Of a stretch of DNA of 64,000 bases, positions 28,376 through 38,528 are shown one piece after another. This stretch comes from an uncultured Massilia sp. (GTDB lineage Bacteria; Pseudomonadota; Gammaproteobacteria; Burkholderiales; Burkholderiaceae_D). The position numbers and the translations under genes were made by a program. Positions within the stretch are counted from its first letter, which is position 1; each line of letters opens with the position of its first letter. The DNA is taken from assembly GCF_913773735.1 (NCBI RefSeq), contig NZ_CAJYEB010000014.1:62001-126000 (forward strand). The letters are read 5' to 3'. The notes below the pieces were generated by a model. It was not told the origin of the DNA. It made no database searches and worked only from the letters and a program-made list of their open reading frames with translations.

Positions 28376-29638
28376 ATGCGGCTGCTGTATTCGCTGATGT
28401 GGTGGCTGGCGCTGCCGCTGGTGCTGGGACGCCTGTGGTGGCGCGGCCGCGCCGAACCGGGCTACCGTGCCCGCCTGGGCGAGCGCCTCGGCTGCTACGG
28501 CCGGCGCGCGGCGCAGGCGCGGCCCGCCATCATGGTACACGCGGTGTCGGTGGGCGAGACGCGCGCCGCCGAGCCCCTGGTCGAGGCGCTGCTGGCCGCG
28601 TATCCGGATCATCGGATCCTGCTCACGCACATGACGCCGACCGGGCGCGCCACCGGCAAGGCGCTGTTCGCCAGGCACGGCGAGCGCGTGGTGCAATCCT
28701 GGCTGCCCTACGACACCGGCTTCATGGTGGGCCGCTTCCTGCGCCATTTCGCGCCGCGCATCTGCATCCTGATGGAGACCGAGGTGTGGCCGAACCTGAT
28801 CCACGGCTGCGCCGCGCACGGCGTGCCGGTGGCGCTGGTGAACGCGCGCCTGTCCGAGCGCTCGCTGCGCCGCGGGATCCGGCTGGGCGGCCTGATGACG
28901 GACGCGGCGCGCGCGATCCCGCTGGTGGCGGCCCAGACCGAGGCCGACGCCGCGCGCATCGCCTCGCTGGGCGCGCCCGCCGTGCACGTCACCGGCAGCA
29001 TCAAGTTCGACGTGGTGCCGCCGGCGGCGGCGCTGGAGACGGGCGCCATGCTGCGCGCGCATTGCGGCGGCCGTCCGGTGCTGCTGTGCGCCTCCACCCG
29101 CGAAGGGGAGGAGGCGTTGATCCTGGACGCCTTCGCCGCCATGCGGCGCCCGCCGGGCATGCTGCTGCTGCTGGTGCCGCGCCATCCGCAGCGCTTCGAC
29201 GAGGTGGCGCGCATGGCGCAGGAGCGCTCCCTGTCGCTGGCGCGCCGTTCGCACCTGCCGGCGCGGGTGGAGACCGACGTGCTGCTGGGCGACTCGATGG
29301 GCGAGATGTTCGCCTACTACGCGGCCTGCGACTGCGCCTTCATCGGCGGCAGCCTGCTGCCGCTGGGCGGCCAAAACCTGATCGAGGCCTGCGCGCTGGG
29401 CAAGCCGGTGCTGGTGGGCGAACACACGTTCAACTTCCTCGATGCGACCGAGGAGGCGGTGGCCACCGGCGGCGCCCTGCGCGTGGCGGATGCCGGCGCC
29501 CTGCTGCGCGAGGCCGCGCGCCTGCTGGAGGACGGCGAGGCGCGCGCGGCGATGGGCGCGCGCGCGCTGGCGTTCGCCGCGCGCCATCGTGGTGCGACGG
29601 CGCGCACTGTTGAACTCTTGCAACGGTATATCGCCTAG
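28376..29638 (+). CDS. waaA: 3-deoxy-D-manno-octulosonic acid (Kdo) transferase
   Basis: 420-aa inner-membrane-anchored family-30 glycosyltransferase that transfers Kdo to lipid IVA. It has an N-terminal anchor (LLYSLMWWLALPLVLGRLWW), the motif MVHAVSVGETRAAEPLV with the catalytic Glu, METEVWPNL and the late GGSLLPLGGQNLIEACALG. A GTG one codon upstream (28373) is an alternative start. It follows waaC by 13 bases. Confidence 0.96.
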   Translation: MRLLYSLMWWLALPLVLGRLWWRGRAEPGYRARLGERLGCYGRRAAQARPAIMVHAVSVGETRAAEPLVEALLAAYPDHRILLTHMTPTGRATGKALFARHGERVVQSWLPYDTGFMVGRFLRHFAPRICILMETEVWPNLIHGCAAHGVPVALVNARLSERSLRRGIRLGGLMTDAARAIPLVAAQTEADAARIASLGAPAVHVTGSIKFDVVPPAAALETGAMLRAHCGGRPVLLCASTREGEEALILDAFAAMRRPPGMLLLLVPRHPQRFDEVARMAQERSLSLARRSHLPARVETDVLLGDSMGEMFAYYAACDCAFIGGSLLPLGGQNLIEACALGKPVLVGEHTFNFLDATEEAVATGGALRVADAGALLREAARLLEDGEARAAMGARALAFAARHRGATARTVELLQRYIA

Positions 29639-29686
29639 CTTTTGTTACCATTCTCCTTAGTTCAAGACACGAAAAAGGGGATGGGC

Positions 29687-30235
29687 ATGCTGTGGTCACA
29701 TCGCGCGCGAGCGGGCGGCAACGTGGACGGCGGTGCCGCCCTGCTGGAACAACCGGAAGACCTCGGCGCCGACGCGATGCCGGCGGCGCCGATCCCGGTC
29801 GTGCATCCGCCCGCCGCCCTCTGCAGCCTGCACTTCTGGGTGCGCTACACGCTGGGCGAATACACCGGCTTCATGTGGGAGCACGGCGGCTACCTGATCC
29901 GCCGGCGCCACATCCGCTGGCCGCTGGGCCTCTGGCTGCGCCTGAAGTCGACGCTGTCGGCCGCCACCCACTTCATGCTGCTGCGCCGCGGGCGCCGCAC
30001 CTACGAATTCCAGATCGACCAGCACGGCATCGTGCGCACCAGCGATACCGGCGTGAGCCTGATCGGCTGGGACGACGTGCAGCGCATCCGCACCTACTCG
30101 AAGGGCTTCATGATGGTGCTGAAACGCGGCACGTTGCCGATTCCGTTCCGCTGCCTGAACAAGGAAGAAGTGAGCGCGATGCGCGGCATCGCCGAAGCGC
30201 GCGCGGCGGGCGAACTGAAGTTCCGCGCGTCGTGA
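29687..30235 (+). CDS. YcxB-like domain protein
   Basis: About 182 aa. The C-terminal half (TYEFQIDQHGIVRTSDTG, then LIGWDDVQRIRTYSKGF) resembles the YcxB-like domain, a beta-rich region often found on small membrane proteins of unknown function. I see no strong membrane helix; a weak one lies around ATHFMLL. Two starts, 29681 and 29687, are six bases apart; AAGGGG at 29675-29680 fits 29687. Possibly co-transcribed with waaA (about 50 bases). No function can be assigned. Confidence 0.65.
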   Translation: MLWSHRARAGGNVDGGAALLEQPEDLGADAMPAAPIPVVHPPAALCSLHFWVRYTLGEYTGFMWEHGGYLIRRRHIRWPLGLWLRLKSTLSAATHFMLLRRGRRTYEFQIDQHGIVRTSDTGVSLIGWDDVQRIRTYSKGFMMVLKRGTLPIPFRCLNKEEVSAMRGIAEARAAGELKFRAS

Positions 30236-30266
30236 CCGACGTTCGGAATGGCGCGGCGTTGGAACA

Positions 30267-30307
30267 CCGGGGTCAGGGCCGGAGCCCCGACACCGGGCTC
30301 TGACCCC
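30267..30307. repeat. Dyad repeat, GGGGTCAG...CTGACCCC family
   Basis: An inverted repeat with outer arms GGGGTCAGGGCC and GGGCTCTGACCCC. The same arms occur at 57922-57968. It fills most of the gap between two convergent genes and ends on the stop codon of the YgjP-type gene. It resembles REP/BIME-type elements and may also act as a bidirectional terminator. Confidence 0.75.
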
Positions 30308-31221
30308 TACGGGAACAGCACCGGCATCTCCGCCGATCGCTTCTTGAGCGCTGCCTTGGCGCCGTCGTAATCCGGGAACACCGACGCGACCACGGCCCAG
30401 AAACGCGGGCTGTGGTTCATCTCGCGCAGGTGCGCCAGTTCGTGCACCACCACGTAGTCCAGCAGCGCCAGCGGGTAGTGCACCAGGCGCCAGTTCAGGC
30501 GGATGTTGCCGGCCACCGTGCACGACCCCCAGCGCGTGCCGGCCGAGGAGATGGCGTAGCTGTTGTAGCTGACGCCCACCTGCGGCGCGTACAGGTCCAG
30601 GCGTTCGCCGAACAGGCGCCTGGCTTCGTCCTGGAACCAGCGCTTGACGCGCTCGCGCACCTGCCATTCCGACAGCCCGGGCGTCACGCCCACTTCCAGC
30701 GTGCGTGCCTCGGCGTCGTGGATGCAGTGGCTGCGCTCGGCCGGCTGCAGGCGCAGCACCAGGTCGTGCCCGAGATAGGGCAGGCGGGCGCCGTCCACCC
30801 ATTCGACCGGGGCGCGGCCCTCGCGCTGCACGCGGCGCTCGCTGCGTTCGAACAGCTTGGTCAGGATCCAGCGCTGCTTGGCGCGGATCGCGCTGTCGAT
30901 GTCGGCCTGGCTGGCGCGGCGCGGGGCCGTGACGCGCAGGCCGTCGTCGTCGATCATGAAGCCGTAGGAGCGGCGCGCGGAATGGCGCAGCGCATAGCGC
31001 ACCGTGTGCGAGCCGAGCTGGATGGCGCGCAGCGGCGCGTCGTTGGGACCGACCGGCGGCGCGGGCAGCGTGCGGGTCGGGGCGGGCGGCGCCTTGAACA
31101 GCGGCGCCGGCGGCGCCGGTGGTGCGGAGGGCGCGGCCGGCGCGCCGGCCGGCTTCAGGGAGGCGAAGCGTTCTTGCGCGAACAGCTCGAGCTGCGTCGC
31201 GTCGTGCTTGGGGGAGGTCAT
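30307..31221 (-). CDS. YgjP-type (DUF45) zinc metallopeptidase
   Basis: 304-aa member of the M48/WLM-related YgjP family. The zinc site is HELAHLREMNHSPRFW (HExxH plus downstream His), preceded by the conserved TRWGSC strand. The first 80 residues are Pro/Ala-rich and poorly conserved. Start 31221 is chosen because the frame upstream runs into plsC; 44 bases separate it from the plsC stop, so it probably belongs to the plsC-gmhB-glyS transcript. The physiological substrate is unknown. Confidence 0.88.
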   Translation of the reverse strand: MTSPKHDATQLELFAQERFASLKPAGAPAAPSAPPAPPAPLFKAPPAPTRTLPAPPVGPNDAPLRAIQLGSHTVRYALRHSARRSYGFMIDDDGLRVTAPRRASQADIDSAIRAKQRWILTKLFERSERRVQREGRAPVEWVDGARLPYLGHDLVLRLQPAERSHCIHDAEARTLEVGVTPGLSEWQVRERVKRWFQDEARRLFGERLDLYAPQVGVSYNSYAISSAGTRWGSCTVAGNIRLNWRLVHYPLALLDYVVVHELAHLREMNHSPRFWAVVASVFPDYDGAKAALKKRSAEMPVLFP

Positions 31222-31265
31222 GGCGGGCGGCAGGGATGGTGCGTTGGTCTGCGCGCCCAGTTCGT

Positions 31266-32048
31266 TCAGGTACCTTTGTAGGCGTGGGGCGAAATGACGC
31301 GCATTTCCGATTCTATCCAATTTTCGACCTCTTGCATCAGGCTGTCGGCAGTGTGGTTTTCCGGCGAAATCGGCTTGCCGATGGAGACGGTGATCAGGCC
31401 GGGGCGCTTGATGAACGAACCCTTCGGCCAGCATTCCCCCGAATTATGCGCGATCGGCACGACGCTGGCACCGGTTTCGATGGCCAGGCGCGAACCGCCG
31501 CTCTTGTACTGTCCCTTCTGGCCCACGGGGATGCGGGTCCCTTCCGGGAACATGATGATGGACTGGCCGTCCGCCAGGCGGCGCTTGCCGATCCGGACCA
31601 CGTGGGCAAAGGCGCGCTTGCCCTTGCTGCGGTCGATCGGGATCATGCGCAGCAGCGCCATGCCCCAGCCGAAGAAGGGGATGTACAGGATTTCCTTCTT
31701 GAAGACGTAGACCAGCGGGCGGCGCATGTTCGGCAGCATGAAGATGGTTTCCCAGGCCGACTGGTGCTTCGACAGCAGGATCGCCGATTGCGCGGGCAGG
31801 TTCTCGTAGCCCCGGACCTCGTAGCGGATGCCGCAGATGACGCGCGCGCACCAGATGACGAAGACGTTCCAGCGCGAGGTCACCCAGAAGCGCGTGTTGT
31901 ACGGGAACGGCGCCGCCAGGAAGCAGACGCAGGCCCACACCACGGTGGCGACGGCCATGACGATCGTGAACAACAGGGAACGCAGGAACAGGAAGGTGTT
32001 ACGCAAGGAGGTGGTCTCCGGGACGAGGGTTTCGGTGGTCGTGGTCAT
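31266..32048 (-). CDS. plsC: 1-acyl-sn-glycerol-3-phosphate acyltransferase
   Basis: 260-aa inner-membrane enzyme making phosphatidic acid from lysophosphatidate. After one long hydrophobic segment (about 20-50) comes the catalytic box SKHQSAWETIF, an HX4E form rather than the common HX4D, then MFPEGTRIPVG. The ATG at 32048 overlaps the gmhB stop by 4 bases (ATGA), implying translational coupling. It is part of the corC-lnt-glyQ-glyS-gmhB-plsC series conserved in betaproteobacteria. Confidence 0.94.
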   Translation of the reverse strand: MTTTTETLVPETTSLRNTFLFLRSLLFTIVMAVATVVWACVCFLAAPFPYNTRFWVTSRWNVFVIWCARVICGIRYEVRGYENLPAQSAILLSKHQSAWETIFMLPNMRRPLVYVFKKEILYIPFFGWGMALLRMIPIDRSKGKRAFAHVVRIGKRRLADGQSIIMFPEGTRIPVGQKGQYKSGGSRLAIETGASVVPIAHNSGECWPKGSFIKRPGLITVSIGKPISPENHTADSLMQEVENWIESEMRVISPHAYKGT

Positions 32049-32614
32049 GCGCTGGCGGCGGGAACGGGAGGAGGGGCATCCTTCCTGAGGAAGGCGTTGA
32101 CCATGGCGGCGAGGTCCGGGAAGACCTGGGTGCCCGGCGGCAGACCGCCGGTCTCGAAGGTCTTCTGGCCCTTGCCGGTCAGGACCAGGTAGGGCACGCA
32201 CCCGCTGATGAAGCCGGCCTGCAGGTCGCGCAGCGAATCGCCGACCGTCGGCACGCCCTTCAGGCCCAGCTTGAAGCGCTTGCTGATCTCCTCGAACATC
32301 CCGGCCTTCGGCTTCCTGCAGTCGCAGTTGTCGATGGCCGCGTGCGGGCAGAAGAAGATGGCGTCGATGTCGGCGCCCACCAGCTGCGCCTGGGCGTGCA
32401 TCTTCTGGTGGATCGCGTTCAGCGTGCTCATGTCGAACAGCTCGCGCGCGATGCCGGACTGGTTCGACGCCACGACCACGCGGTAGCCCGCCTGGTTCAG
32501 GCGCGCGATCGCCTCCAGCGATCCCGGGATCGGGATCCATTCGCCCGGCGACTTGATGAAATCGGGGGAGTCATGGTTGATGACCCCGTCCCGGTCGAGG
32601 ATGACCAGCTTCAT
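32045..32614 (-). CDS. gmhB: D-glycero-beta-D-manno-heptose-1,7-bisphosphate 7-phosphatase
   Basis: 189-aa HAD phosphatase in ADP-heptose synthesis, supplying WaaC. The catalytic DxD lies in MKLVILDRDGVIN (Asp7, Asp9), and a zinc-binding insert CPHAAIDNCDC is typical of GmhB and separates it from HisB. VGDSLRDLQAG is motif IV. It lies 2 bases after the glyS stop, overlapping plsC. Confidence 0.95.
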   Translation of the reverse strand: MKLVILDRDGVINHDSPDFIKSPGEWIPIPGSLEAIARLNQAGYRVVVASNQSGIARELFDMSTLNAIHQKMHAQAQLVGADIDAIFFCPHAAIDNCDCRKPKAGMFEEISKRFKLGLKGVPTVGDSLRDLQAGFISGCVPYLVLTGKGQKTFETGGLPPGTQVFPDLAAMVNAFLRKDAPPPVPAASA

Positions 32615-32616
32615 CG

Positions 32617-34713
32617 TCAGGCAGCCAGTTTCGAGATGTCGGCCACGCGGTTCATCATGCGGTGCAGGATGGACAGCAGGGCCAGGCGGTTGTTGCGCAG
32701 CGCGACGTCCTCCGCCATCACCATCACGTCGTTGAAGAAGGCGTCGACGTCGTCGCGCAGCTGGGCCAGCGTCTTGAGGGTGCCGGCGAAGTCGCCGCGC
32801 GTGAAGGCCGCGTCGACTTCCGGCTGCACGCGCAGCACGCTCGCATGCAGCGTCTTCTCGGCCTCGTCCTGAAGCAGCGCGGCGTCCACGGCGCCGGCCT
32901 GGGCCAGCGCGTCCTCGTTCTTCCTGAGGATGTTCGAGATGCGCTTGTTGGCGGCGGCCAGCGAGGCGCTTTCCGGCAGGGCGGCGAAGGCCTGCACGGC
33001 TTCCAGGCGCTGCACCACGTCGTCGACGCGGTCCGGATCCTGGGCCAGCACGGCTTCCACCTCGTTCGGGGCGAAGCCGCGGTCGCGCAGCAGGCCGCGC
33101 AGGCGGTCCAGCATGAAGGCGGTGACTTCGGCGCCCGGGTCCTTGAAGGTCGCCATGGTGTCGAACGTGGCGGCGGCGTCGCGCAGCAGTTCCGAGATGC
33201 CCAGCGGCAGGCGCTTCTCGACCAGCATGCGCATCACGCCCAGCGCGTGGCGGCGCAGCGCGAACGGATCCTTCTCGCCGGTCGGCTGCAGGCCGATCGA
33301 CCAGATGCCGACCAGGGTTTCGAGCTTGTCGGCCAGCGCCACGACCAGGCCGGTGTGCGTCGACGGCAGCGCGTCGCCCGAGAAGCGCGGCTGGTAGTGC
33401 TCGGAGGCGGCCAGCGCCACTTCCTCGTGCTCGCCGTCGTTGCGGGCATAGTAGGTGCCCATGATGCCCTGCAGTTCCGGGAACTCGCCGACCATGTCGG
33501 TCAGCAGGTCGGCCTTGGCCAGCTGGGCGCCGCGCTCGGCCAGCAGCACGTCGTAGCCCAGGCGGCGCGCGATGGCGCCGGCCAGGCGCGTGACGCGCGC
33601 GGTGCGTTCGAGCTGGGTGCCCAGCTTGTTGTGGTAGACCACGTTGGCCAGCAGCGGCAGGCGCGATTCCAGCGATTTCTTCTTGTCCTGTTCGAAGAAG
33701 AACTTCGCGTCCGACAGGCGCGGGCGCACCACGCGCTCGTTGCCGCCGACGATGGCGGACGGGTCGTCGGTCGCGATGTTCGACACGATCAGGAAGCGCG
33801 AGCGCAGCTTGCCGGCGCTGTCCGTCAGGGCGAAGTACTTCTGGTTGGTCTGCATGGTCAGGATCAGGCATTCCTGCGGCACGGCCAGGAAGGCGTCCTC
33901 GAAGCGGCATTCGTAGACGACCGGCCACTCGACCAGCGCCGCCACTTCGTCCAGCAGCGCTTCCGGCATCAGCACCTGGTCGGCGCCGGCCTTTTCCAGC
34001 AGCTGGGCGCGGATCGATGCCTTGCGTGCCTCGGGATCGGCGACGACCTTGCCGGCCTCTGCGAGCTGCGCGCCGTACCGGTCGGCGTGCGCGATGTCGA
34101 AGGGCAGGCCGTCCGACAGGAAGCGGTGGCCCAGCGTGGCGCGCCCGCTCTCCAGGCCCAGCAGGGTCAGCGGCACGACGGCATCGCCGTGCAGCGCCAG
34201 CAGCGAGTGCACCGGACGCACGAACTGCACGGTGGCGCCGTTTGGTCGCTGGTAGCTCATCACCTTCGGGATCGGCAGCTTGGCCACGGTCTCTTCCAGC
34301 ACCGGCTGCAGGCCGGCGGCCAGTTGCGCGCCCGGCGCAGTGTAGGTGTGGAAGAAGCTCTCGGCCTTGCCGTCCGGTGCGCGTTCGAGGTCGCCTACCT
34401 GCAGGTCCGGAAAGCCCAGCGCGGCCAGCTTCTTGGCCAGCGGCGCGGTCGGGTTGCCGTCCTTGTCCAGCGCGACGCTCACCGGCAGCACTTTTTCGCG
34501 GATCGACTTGTCCGGCGAGGTGGCGCGCACGTTGGTGATCGACACGGCCAGGCGGCGCGGCGTGGCGTGGGTGGTGACGACGCTGTCGGCTTCGAGGAAG
34601 TCGCGCGCCTTCAGGCCGTTGGCGATGCCGTTGGCGAACGCGGCGCCCAGTTTCACCAGGGCTTTCGGCGGCAGTTCTTCGGTCTGCAGTTCGACGAGTA
34701 AGGTTTGATTCAT
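32617..34713 (-). CDS. glyS: Glycine--tRNA ligase beta subunit
   Basis: 698-aa beta subunit of the bacterial alpha2beta2 glycyl-tRNA synthetase. It starts [16 protein letters not shown] as in the family; an HD-like region includes [21 protein letters not shown], and an anticodon-binding-type helical domain closes the protein. The glyQ gene lies 24 bases upstream and the two must be co-expressed. Confidence 0.97.
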   Translation of the reverse strand: MNQTLLVELQTEELPPKALVKLGAAFANGIANGLKARDFLEADSVVTTHATPRRLAVSITNVRATSPDKSIREKVLPVSVALDKDGNPTAPLAKKLAALGFPDLQVGDLERAPDGKAESFFHTYTAPGAQLAAGLQPVLEETVAKLPIPKVMSYQRPNGATVQFVRPVHSLLALHGDAVVPLTLLGLESGRATLGHRFLSDGLPFDIAHADRYGAQLAEAGKVVADPEARKASIRAQLLEKAGADQVLMPEALLDEVAALVEWPVVYECRFEDAFLAVPQECLILTMQTNQKYFALTDSAGKLRSRFLIVSNIATDDPSAIVGGNERVVRPRLSDAKFFFEQDKKKSLESRLPLLANVVYHNKLGTQLERTARVTRLAGAIARRLGYDVLLAERGAQLAKADLLTDMVGEFPELQGIMGTYYARNDGEHEEVALAASEHYQPRFSGDALPSTHTGLVVALADKLETLVGIWSIGLQPTGEKDPFALRRHALGVMRMLVEKRLPLGISELLRDAAATFDTMATFKDPGAEVTAFMLDRLRGLLRDRGFAPNEVEAVLAQDPDRVDDVVQRLEAVQAFAALPESASLAAANKRISNILRKNEDALAQAGAVDAALLQDEAEKTLHASVLRVQPEVDAAFTRGDFAGTLKTLAQLRDDVDAFFNDVMVMAEDVALRNNRLALLSILHRMMNRVADISKLAA

Positions 34714-34737
34714 GGTTGTTGTATGTTGTTCTGGACT

Positions 34738-35676
34738 TCAGGCGACCTTGACCGCGGCGGCGTCGACGTCGGCGGCAGCGGTGGTCGGCAGCATCGGGAA
34801 GCCGAGCTTCTCGCGCGAGTCGTAGTAGGCCTGGGCGACCAGGCGCGACAGCGTGCGCACGCGGCCGATGTAGGCGGCGCGCTCGGTGACGGAGATGGCG
34901 CCGCGCGCGTCCAGCAGGTTGAAGCTGTGCGAGGCCTTCATGATCTGCTCGTAGGCCGGCAGCGTCAGCGCCAGTTCGATCAGGCGCTTGGCTTCGCTCT
35001 CGTGGTTGTTGAAGGCCTGGAACAGCAGTTCCGTGTTCGAGTGTTCGAAGTTGTAGGTCGACTGCTCGACCTCGTTCTGGTGGAACACGTCGCCGTACGA
35101 AAGGCGCTTGCGCACGCCATGCTCTTCCCACTCGGTCCAGACCAGGTCGTAGACGTTTTCCACGCCCTGCAGGTACATGGCCAGGCGCTCGATGCCGTAG
35201 GTGATCTCGCCCAGCACCGGCTTGCAATCGAGGCCGCCGACCTGCTGGAAGTAGGTGAACTGGGTGACTTCCATGCCGTTCAGCCAGACTTCCCAGCCCA
35301 GGCCCCAGGCGCCCAGCGTCGGGCTTTCCCAGTCGTCCTCGACGAAGCGCACGTCGTTCTTCTTCAGGTCCAGGCCCAGCGCCTCGAGGGAACCGAGGTA
35401 CAGGTCGAGGATGTTTTCCGGCGCCGGCTTGAGGACCACCTGGTACTGGTAGTAGTGCTGCAGGCGGTTCGGGTTCTCGCCGTAGCGGCCATCCTTCGGA
35501 CGCCGCGACGGCTGCACGTAGGCGGCGCGCCAGGGCTCGGGACCGATCGCGCGCAGGAAGGTGCCGGTATGGAAGGTGCCCGCGCCGACTTCCATGTCGT
35601 ACGGCTGGAGCAGGGCGCAACCCTGCTTGTCCCAGTAGGTTTGCAGCGTCAGGATGATTTGTTGGAATGTGAGCAT
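34738..35676 (-). CDS. glyQ: Glycine--tRNA ligase alpha subunit
   Basis: 312-aa class II catalytic subunit. It has [20 protein letters not shown] at the N-terminus, the motif block [21 protein letters not shown] and [18 protein letters not shown]. The ATG at 35676 gives the standard N-terminus; an upstream in-frame ATG at 35709 adds 11 residues not typical of the family. Pairs with glyS downstream. Confidence 0.97.
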   Translation of the reverse strand: MLTFQQIILTLQTYWDKQGCALLQPYDMEVGAGTFHTGTFLRAIGPEPWRAAYVQPSRRPKDGRYGENPNRLQHYYQYQVVLKPAPENILDLYLGSLEALGLDLKKNDVRFVEDDWESPTLGAWGLGWEVWLNGMEVTQFTYFQQVGGLDCKPVLGEITYGIERLAMYLQGVENVYDLVWTEWEEHGVRKRLSYGDVFHQNEVEQSTYNFEHSNTELLFQAFNNHESEAKRLIELALTLPAYEQIMKASHSFNLLDARGAISVTERAAYIGRVRTLSRLVAQAYYDSREKLGFPMLPTTAAADVDAAAVKVA

Positions 35677-35837
35677 CTTGTTGGCTTCGCGCGCACGGGG
35701 CGCGAACACGGTGAGTTTGCTAAAACACCAATTTTAGCGGGTTTTGCCGGCCTGTTCGAAACGAATCTCGCCGGGCCGGCACATCGATAGGGTTTCCCTG
35801 GCAGACTTTACTAAGTAATACCGGGAAAGAGAAGGGT

Positions 35838-37421
35838 TCACGCCGATTTTTGCGCCGCCTGGCGGCTGCCGCGCCGGCGTCCCGACCACCAGGCGCCGAG
35901 CAGGGCGAGCAGGCCCAGGCCCAGGAAGCCGAGGTTGCCGACGCGGATGTACGGCGTAGCGCCCGCCATGCCCTGCACGGTCGCCGCCAGCACGCCGCGC
36001 TGGTAGAACGGGATCTGCTGCACGACGTCGCCGCGCGCGTCGATGACGGCGGTGGCGCCGTTGTTCGTCGCGCGCAGCATCGGGCGGCCGGTCTCCAGCG
36101 CGCGCATGCGCGAGATCTGCAGGTGCTGCGGGATCGCCACCGATTCGCCGTACCAGGCGAGGTTGGACACGTTCAGCAGCAGCGTGGCCGGGCGCGGCGC
36201 CTCGCGCAGGTTGCGCGCGATCTCCTCGCCGAACACGTCCTCGTAGCAGACGTTCGGCAGCACCAGCTGGTCCTTGACGGCGAACGGGGCCTGCACGGCG
36301 GCGCCGCGGGTCATGTCGCCCAGCGGGATCTGCATCATCTCGGTGAACCAGCGGAAGCCCGGCGGCACGAATTCGCCGAACGGCACCAGGTGGTGCTTGT
36401 CGAAGCGGTACGACTGCCCGGCCGGGCCGACGCCGGCCACGCTGTTGGCGTATTCGCGCTCGCCGTCGCCCAGCGGGATGCCGAACAGGAAGGTGGTGCC
36501 GGTGCGCGCCGCGTAGTCCTTGAAGATGTCCAGGTAGCCGGGCGGCAGGTAGCGCGGCACGATCGGGATCGCCGTCTCGGGCGCCGCCGTCAGGTCGGCC
36601 GGGGCCGCCGTCATCATGTCGCGGTAGCGCACCAGGATGTCGAGCAGGTGGGCGGCGTCGAACTTCTGGTCCTGCGGGATGTCGCCCTGCAGCAGGCGCA
36701 CCGTGATCGGCTGGCCGGCGGGCCTGGTCCACGCGACCTGGCGCAGCAGGCTGCCGGCCACCATCAGCACGCCGAACACGGCCAGCGCCTGCATGCGCTG
36801 GCGCTGGGTCAGCATCACCAGGCAGGCGGCGCACACGGCCACCAGCACGCCGATGCCGTACACGCCCAGGATCGGCGCGAAGCCGCCCAGCGGCGCCGCA
36901 TTGTGGGCATAGCCGGACGCGGCCCAGGGAAAGCCGGTGAACACCCAGCCGCGCATCCATTCCGACACGCCCCAGCAGGTGGGGAACACCAGCAGCAGGA
37001 AGGCCGGCACCGGCAGCGCCCAGCGCTTGCGCAGCCACGCTGCGGCGGCCGCGGCGCAGGCGCCGAACAGGCCCATGTACAGGCCCAGCAGGCCGATCGC
37101 GATAGCCGACGGCACGGCCGGCAGGTGGCCGAAGCGGTTGAGGGCGATGTACAGCCAGTGCATGCCGGCCACCGACCAGCCGAAGCCGAAGGCCCAGCCG
37201 AGCAGGCCGGCGCGGCGCACCGAGCTGCCCATGCCGACCTGGTAGAACAGCCAGGCCAGGGCCGGGAACTGCAGCGGCCACCAGCCGAACGGTTCGAACG
37301 AGAACAGGCTGGAAGCGCCGGCCAGGCAGGCCAGCAGCAGCGCGGGATAGCCGGGGCGGGTGCCGCGCAGGGCGGGATCGGGGGCGGCGGCGACGGGACG
37401 GGTGCGGCGGCGGAAAATCAA
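35838..37421 (-). CDS. lnt: Apolipoprotein N-acyltransferase
   Basis: 527-aa inner-membrane enzyme that completes lipoprotein maturation by N-acylating the lipid-modified cysteine. Six or more membrane helices occupy roughly residues 25-225, followed by a periplasmic nitrilase domain with the full triad: Glu in APETAIPIVP, Lys in FDKHHLVPFGEFVP and Cys in PNVCYEDVFGEE. A last helix lies near the C-terminus. It is separated from corC upstream by a terminator-like hairpin. Confidence 0.96.
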   Translation of the reverse strand: MIFRRRTRPVAAAPDPALRGTRPGYPALLLACLAGASSLFSFEPFGWWPLQFPALAWLFYQVGMGSSVRRAGLLGWAFGFGWSVAGMHWLYIALNRFGHLPAVPSAIAIGLLGLYMGLFGACAAAAAAWLRKRWALPVPAFLLLVFPTCWGVSEWMRGWVFTGFPWAASGYAHNAAPLGGFAPILGVYGIGVLVAVCAACLVMLTQRQRMQALAVFGVLMVAGSLLRQVAWTRPAGQPITVRLLQGDIPQDQKFDAAHLLDILVRYRDMMTAAPADLTAAPETAIPIVPRYLPPGYLDIFKDYAARTGTTFLFGIPLGDGEREYANSVAGVGPAGQSYRFDKHHLVPFGEFVPPGFRWFTEMMQIPLGDMTRGAAVQAPFAVKDQLVLPNVCYEDVFGEEIARNLREAPRPATLLLNVSNLAWYGESVAIPQHLQISRMRALETGRPMLRATNNGATAVIDARGDVVQQIPFYQRGVLAATVQGMAGATPYIRVGNLGFLGLGLLALLGAWWSGRRRGSRQAAQKSA

Positions 37422-37439
37422 GCGGGGTCCTGGAGCGTG

Positions 37440-37467
37440 ATGTGAAAAGCGCCCCGTCGGGGGCGCT
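37440..37467 (-). terminator. Intrinsic terminator between corC and lnt
   Basis: Read on the minus strand, AGCGCCCC pairs with GGGGCGCT around a 4-base loop and is followed by TTTT. It lies directly after the corC stop and before lnt, so some corC transcripts probably end here. Confidence 0.55.
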
Positions 37468-37473
37468 GGCAGT

Positions 37474-38364
37474 TTAGTCGTGGTCTTCGTCGATGGACGG
37501 CGGCAGTTTCTCGACCAGCAGTACGTGGATCTGGCGCGCGTCGGCGCGCAGCACCTCGAAGCGCAGGTTGTCGAGGTCGAACACCTCGCCCTTGTGCGGC
37601 ATGCGGCCCAGGTGGCTGGCGACCAGGCCGCCGATGGTGTCGGCGTCGTCGTCCGGCAGGTCGACGCCCAGTTCCTCGTTGAACTGCTCGATCTCGGTCA
37701 GCGCCTTGACGCGCCAGCGCGGGCCGAGCTGGCCTTCCTTGATCGACAGGATGTTGTCCTCGTCCTCGTCGAAGTCGTATTCGTCCTCGATGTCGCCGAC
37801 GATCTGTTCCAGCACGTCCTCGATCGTGATCAGGCCGGCCACGCCGCTGTACTCGTCGACGACGATCGCCATGTGGTTGTGGTTGGCGCGGAAGTCGCGC
37901 AGCAGCACGTTCAGACGCTTGGATTCGGGAATGAAGATCGCCGGACGCAGCATCTTGCGGATGTCGAAGGATTCCTCGGCGTAGTAGCGCAGCAGGTCCT
38001 TGGCCAGCAGGATGCCGACGACCTTGTCGCGTTCGCCCTCGATGGCGGGGAAGCGCGAGTGGGCCGTCTCCAGCACGATCGGCAGCCATTCCTCGATGGG
38101 CTTGGAGATGTCGATCACGTCCATCTGCGAGCGCGGGACCATGATGTCGCGTACCGACAGGTCGGAGACCTGGAACACACCCTCGATCATGGAGAGGGCA
38201 TCGGCATCGATGAGGTTGCGTCCGTGCGCGTCGTGCAGCACTTCCAGCAGCTCGGCGCGGTTTTCTGGCTCGGGAGAGATCAGCGCGGTCAGCCGTTCGA
38301 ACAGCGACCGGTGGGGTTTGGCGTCCGTGCGGACGTCGGCAGGGTGCTCGGGCATAGTTGGCAT
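37474..38364 (-). CDS. corC: CorC/HlyC-type CBS-domain protein
   Basis: 296-aa cytoplasmic protein with two CBS domains (about 70-190, from VRDIMVPRSQMDVID onward) and a C-terminal transporter-associated CorC_HlyC domain (about 205-285). It is named for cobalt/magnesium efflux in enterics; its direct role is debated. There is no membrane domain. Starts at 38364 and 38355 are both in frame. In related genomes ybeY directly precedes it; here the iorAB-like pair lies in between. Confidence 0.92.
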   Translation of the reverse strand: MPTMPEHPADVRTDAKPHRSLFERLTALISPEPENRAELLEVLHDAHGRNLIDADALSMIEGVFQVSDLSVRDIMVPRSQMDVIDISKPIEEWLPIVLETAHSRFPAIEGERDKVVGILLAKDLLRYYAEESFDIRKMLRPAIFIPESKRLNVLLRDFRANHNHMAIVVDEYSGVAGLITIEDVLEQIVGDIEDEYDFDEDEDNILSIKEGQLGPRWRVKALTEIEQFNEELGVDLPDDDADTIGGLVASHLGRMPHKGEVFDLDNLRFEVLRADARQIHVLLVEKLPPSIDEDHD

Positions 38365-38528
38365 GAAGCCGTTGTTGCGATCGGCATAGGATACACCAAA
38401 ACCGCCCGTGCCTGTTTTTTATGCAGCCCGCCTGGCGCGGCGCGCGTCCGGGATGGCGCGACGATGTGTGCGCCATCTCACGCAATCTTCGTCCTATATT
38501 GGTGATTCGACCAGGAAAGGAGGCATTC

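Noticed and set aside
32045-35620. A 1191-residue fusion ending in GmhB
   Set aside because: The upstream portion reads glyS and glyQ out of frame; the GmhB DxD motif must be N-terminal, at 32614.
37474-38364. A haemolysin
   Set aside because: The old HlyC name refers to CBS-domain proteins; nothing here suggests a toxin.
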